The translations under genes were made by a program, and so were the position numbers. Source: Mangrovimonas sp. YM274 (GTDB lineage: Bacteria > Bacteroidota > Bacteroidia > Flavobacteriales > Flavobacteriaceae). Taken from it: DNA of 64,000 nt. The stretch is from NCBI RefSeq assembly GCF_030908385.1, contig NZ_CP133091.1, positions 2,909,501 to 2,973,500 on the forward strand, in the 5' to 3' direction. The notes under the pieces are model-generated. The model searched no databases. It saw only the letters and a program-made list of their open reading frames with translations, and was not told the origin of the DNA. The first letter of the stretch is position 1, and each line of letters starts with the position of its first letter. Shown here one piece after another: positions 62,481 to 64,000 of the stretch.

Positions 62481-63300
62481 GAAAACGTAATTCCAAAGAG
62501 ACCCTAGTTAAATTCTTATTTTCGTTGACTGCTGCTCCATGAATTAAAAACGGAGAAAATATTAAAGCTTCACAGGGTTTAGGATTGGGCCTAACCATTT
62601 CCATGATTCCATTTTTCGTTTCCAAAATACAAGGCACATAATAAATGTTCCCATTAATTTTAGCCCCTTTACTTTCTGTCCTTAAAATCTCATTTTCTGG
62701 TAAGAGATGACTTTTGGGAAGCACAGGCAATGAAGACTTTTCATTGCACCCCTCAATAGGAATCCATACGTTTATAATATCTTCCCAATAACTCAAATAC
62801 CCATCTCTATGAGGCGGATTGATATCCAAGGTCTCAGGCCTGCTTATTCTAATTTGGATATGGGATTTCTGCAATTCTTCTACCCAAGAGGTAAGTTGAC
62901 ACCCTAAGATATTTCCAAAACGTTCTACAAGTAAATTAATATCAAAATCGAAATCCTCTACTTCTAAGTTTCTAGTGATATTTATCACCTCATTATGCAT
63001 CTTATCAGTTCTAACAACTTCGTGATACTTTGACAAGGAAAAAGTCTTCTCATCAAAATCTATATTATTTACCTTAATCGCATCTAAAATATTTTTTGTC
63101 ACAGATTTACTTAACAACTCGAACTCTCCTTCTGTAAAAGCCTCCACAACTGAATACCCAATATCTTTCCATGTTACTCCTGAAATAGGGCTATCTAATT
63201 CTGAATACAACACTTCATCTTCTCCCCAGAAAAATTCACCTTCAACATCAAAATTAAAAGGTTTATAGTCAATTAGCAGACTACATTTCTTATTTGGCAT
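62470..63300 (-). CDS. PhyH-like Fe(II)/2-oxoglutarate dioxygenase
   Basis: A 276-residue protein. The metal-binding His164-x-Asp166 is in NPPHRDGYL, the distal His254 in FLIHGAAVNEN, and Arg266 in LTRVSLELR fits the 2-oxoglutarate contact. This matches the phytanoyl-CoA-dioxygenase-like superfamily (double-stranded beta-helix). The N-terminal half (to about 150) is unlike any domain I know. Placed inside a surface-glycan locus, it may oxidise a sugar or a lipid carrier group, but its substrate cannot be read from the sequence. Medium confidence. Confidence 0.72.
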   Translation of the reverse strand: MPNKKCSLLIDYKPFNFDVEGEFFWGEDEVLYSELDSPISGVTWKDIGYSVVEAFTEGEFELLSKSVTKNILDAIKVNNIDFDEKTFSLSKYHEVVRTDKMHNEVINITRNLEVEDFDFDINLLVERFGNILGCQLTSWVEELQKSHIQIRISRPETLDINPPHRDGYLSYWEDIINVWIPIEGCNEKSSLPVLPKSHLLPENEILRTESKGAKINGNIYYVPCILETKNGIMEMVRPNPKPCEALIFSPFLIHGAAVNENKNLTRVSLELRFPKV

Positions 63301-63321
63301 TATTACTATTAATTAGTTTCA

Positions 63322-64000
63322 TTATTTTTTCTCTAACAGCTTTCCAAAAAGTGCCTTGTAAAAAATTGTCAATAACAATATATAGTACAACAGATAATCC
63401 ACAAAATGGGCAATTACCACTCCTTTTAAACCATAAATATCTATGAAATAAATACTCGCAAAGTACAACAATGTAACAGAGAATATTTCACTGAGCATAT
63501 AATGCCAGAGCATTTTTTTGGCCAAAAATTGATAGCTAACTACCATGGAAAGTACTTTTAGAAAATCCCCTAAAAGTTGCCAGAAAAACAATTCTTGCAC
63601 TTCACTGAAATCTTTGGTAAAAATGACTTGAATTATCAAATTTCGGCATATATATATAACTACAAGTCCCAATCCAAATATAGGCACGATGGTTTTATAA
63701 AAACTCCAAACTTCCTTTCTAAACTCCAAATTGGTATGAATAGAAGCAAAGCGCGGCAAAATATACAGCGTCACCAAACTACTGATGAACATTAAATAAT
63801 AATTGGAAATTCTTCCCATGGCCACCCAATATCCCGCTGCATTTTCTCCCAAACCATCGATGATATAATTTCGTATCAGAACTGATACCATTGGCAGTAC
63901 CGTAGCAGAAAACAGAGCCATGATTGAAAAGACACTTAAATTTTTGATGCTCTTCAGGTTTATTTTTTTAAATGATATAACACGGGCTGTATTCCAAAAT
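63322..64000 (-). CDS. Wzx-type O-antigen/polysaccharide flippase, partial (5' end outside window)
   Basis: The minus-strand frame is open from the stop at 63322 to the window edge, about 226 residues. It reads through SLNKISKLNIKKF-type codons upstream of an internal Met at 63921, so the gene's true start is beyond 64000. NYIIDGLGENAAGYWVAMGRIS and TLYILPRFASI are typical of the WzxE-like O-antigen translocase group. At least five hydrophobic segments are visible. It moves undecaprenyl-linked repeat units across the inner membrane. The adjacent FdtA-type isomerase suggests a repeat unit with an amino-deoxy sugar. Confidence 0.85.
   Translation of the reverse strand, partial: FWNTARVISFKKINLKSIKNLSVFSIMALFSATVLPMVSVLIRNYIIDGLGENAAGYWVAMGRISNYYLMFISSLVTLYILPRFASIHTNLEFRKEVWSFYKTIVPIFGLGLVVIYICRNLIIQVIFTKDFSEVQELFFWQLLGDFLKVLSMVVSYQFLAKKMLWHYMLSEIFSVTLLYFASIYFIDIYGLKGVVIAHFVDYLLYYILLLTIFYKALFGKLLEKK

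Overview
The window is AT-rich, gene-dense bacterial chromosome from the Bacteroidota, almost certainly family Flavobacteriaceae. The evidence is the SusC/SusD pair, lipoproteins with acidic residues just after the lipobox cysteine, TAnnTTTG -7 promoter boxes, a lack of Shine-Dalgarno-like spacers, and one fused str-S10-spc-alpha ribosomal run ending rpoA-rplQ. The genus cannot be fixed from this stretch. No gap between genes exceeds 300 bases, and I see no tRNA, rRNA, CRISPR array, insertion sequence or integrase.

Layout. 1-5136: a partial birA on the minus strand diverges from a plus-strand run rsfS-ftsH, then LUD gene-cdsA-psd-acyl-CoA-binding protein (membrane quality control and phosphatidylethanolamine synthesis). 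5165-12755: minus-strand central metabolism (amidinohydrolase-like enzyme, gltA, glgA, eno, carA, a secreted hypothetical), with clear hairpin terminators after gltA, eno and carA. 12855-30016: minus-strand ribosomal super-operon of 31 genes, read as rpsL-rpsG-fusA-rpsJ-rplC-rplD-rplW-rplB-rpsS-rplV-rpsC-rplP-rpmC-rpsQ-rplN-rplX-rplE-rpsN-rpsH-rplF-rplR-rpsE-rpmD-rplO-secY-infA-rpmJ-rpsM-rpsK-rpsD-rpoA-rplQ. It starts at a good TTG/TACCTTTG promoter and ends at a perfect hairpin terminator. Four inter-gene spacers in it hold strong inverted repeats, which are candidate cis-regulatory RNA elements.

30186-38771: plus-strand outer-membrane block: an Omp85-family barrel, then SusC-SusD and two lipoproteins with surface-export-like signals, with no degradative enzyme beside them. 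38906-47927: housekeeping and accessory genes (rlmB, a rhomboid protease, rarA, then a minus-strand radC-deacetylase-yjjG run, DUF1569 and PaiB-like proteins, tandem paralogous lipoproteins). 48156-57023: a large MscS-type channel with a DUF2007 partner, and a minus-strand envelope cluster made of a TPR-rich protein, a TonB-receptor-like barrel without an obvious plug, and a DUF6340-like lipoprotein. 57281-64000: ftsE, then the edge of a surface-polysaccharide locus with four glycosyltransferases, an FdtA-type sugar isomerase, a PhyH-like dioxygenase and a partial Wzx flippase, with strands alternating.

The strongest unexplained signals are a perfectly palindromic bidirectional -7 element between two divergent glycosyltransferases (61296-61312), the hairpins inside the ribosomal operon (notably the long one before rpsD with an internal promoter), and two multi-gene envelope modules of unknown substrate. 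I found no certain new defence or mobile system.
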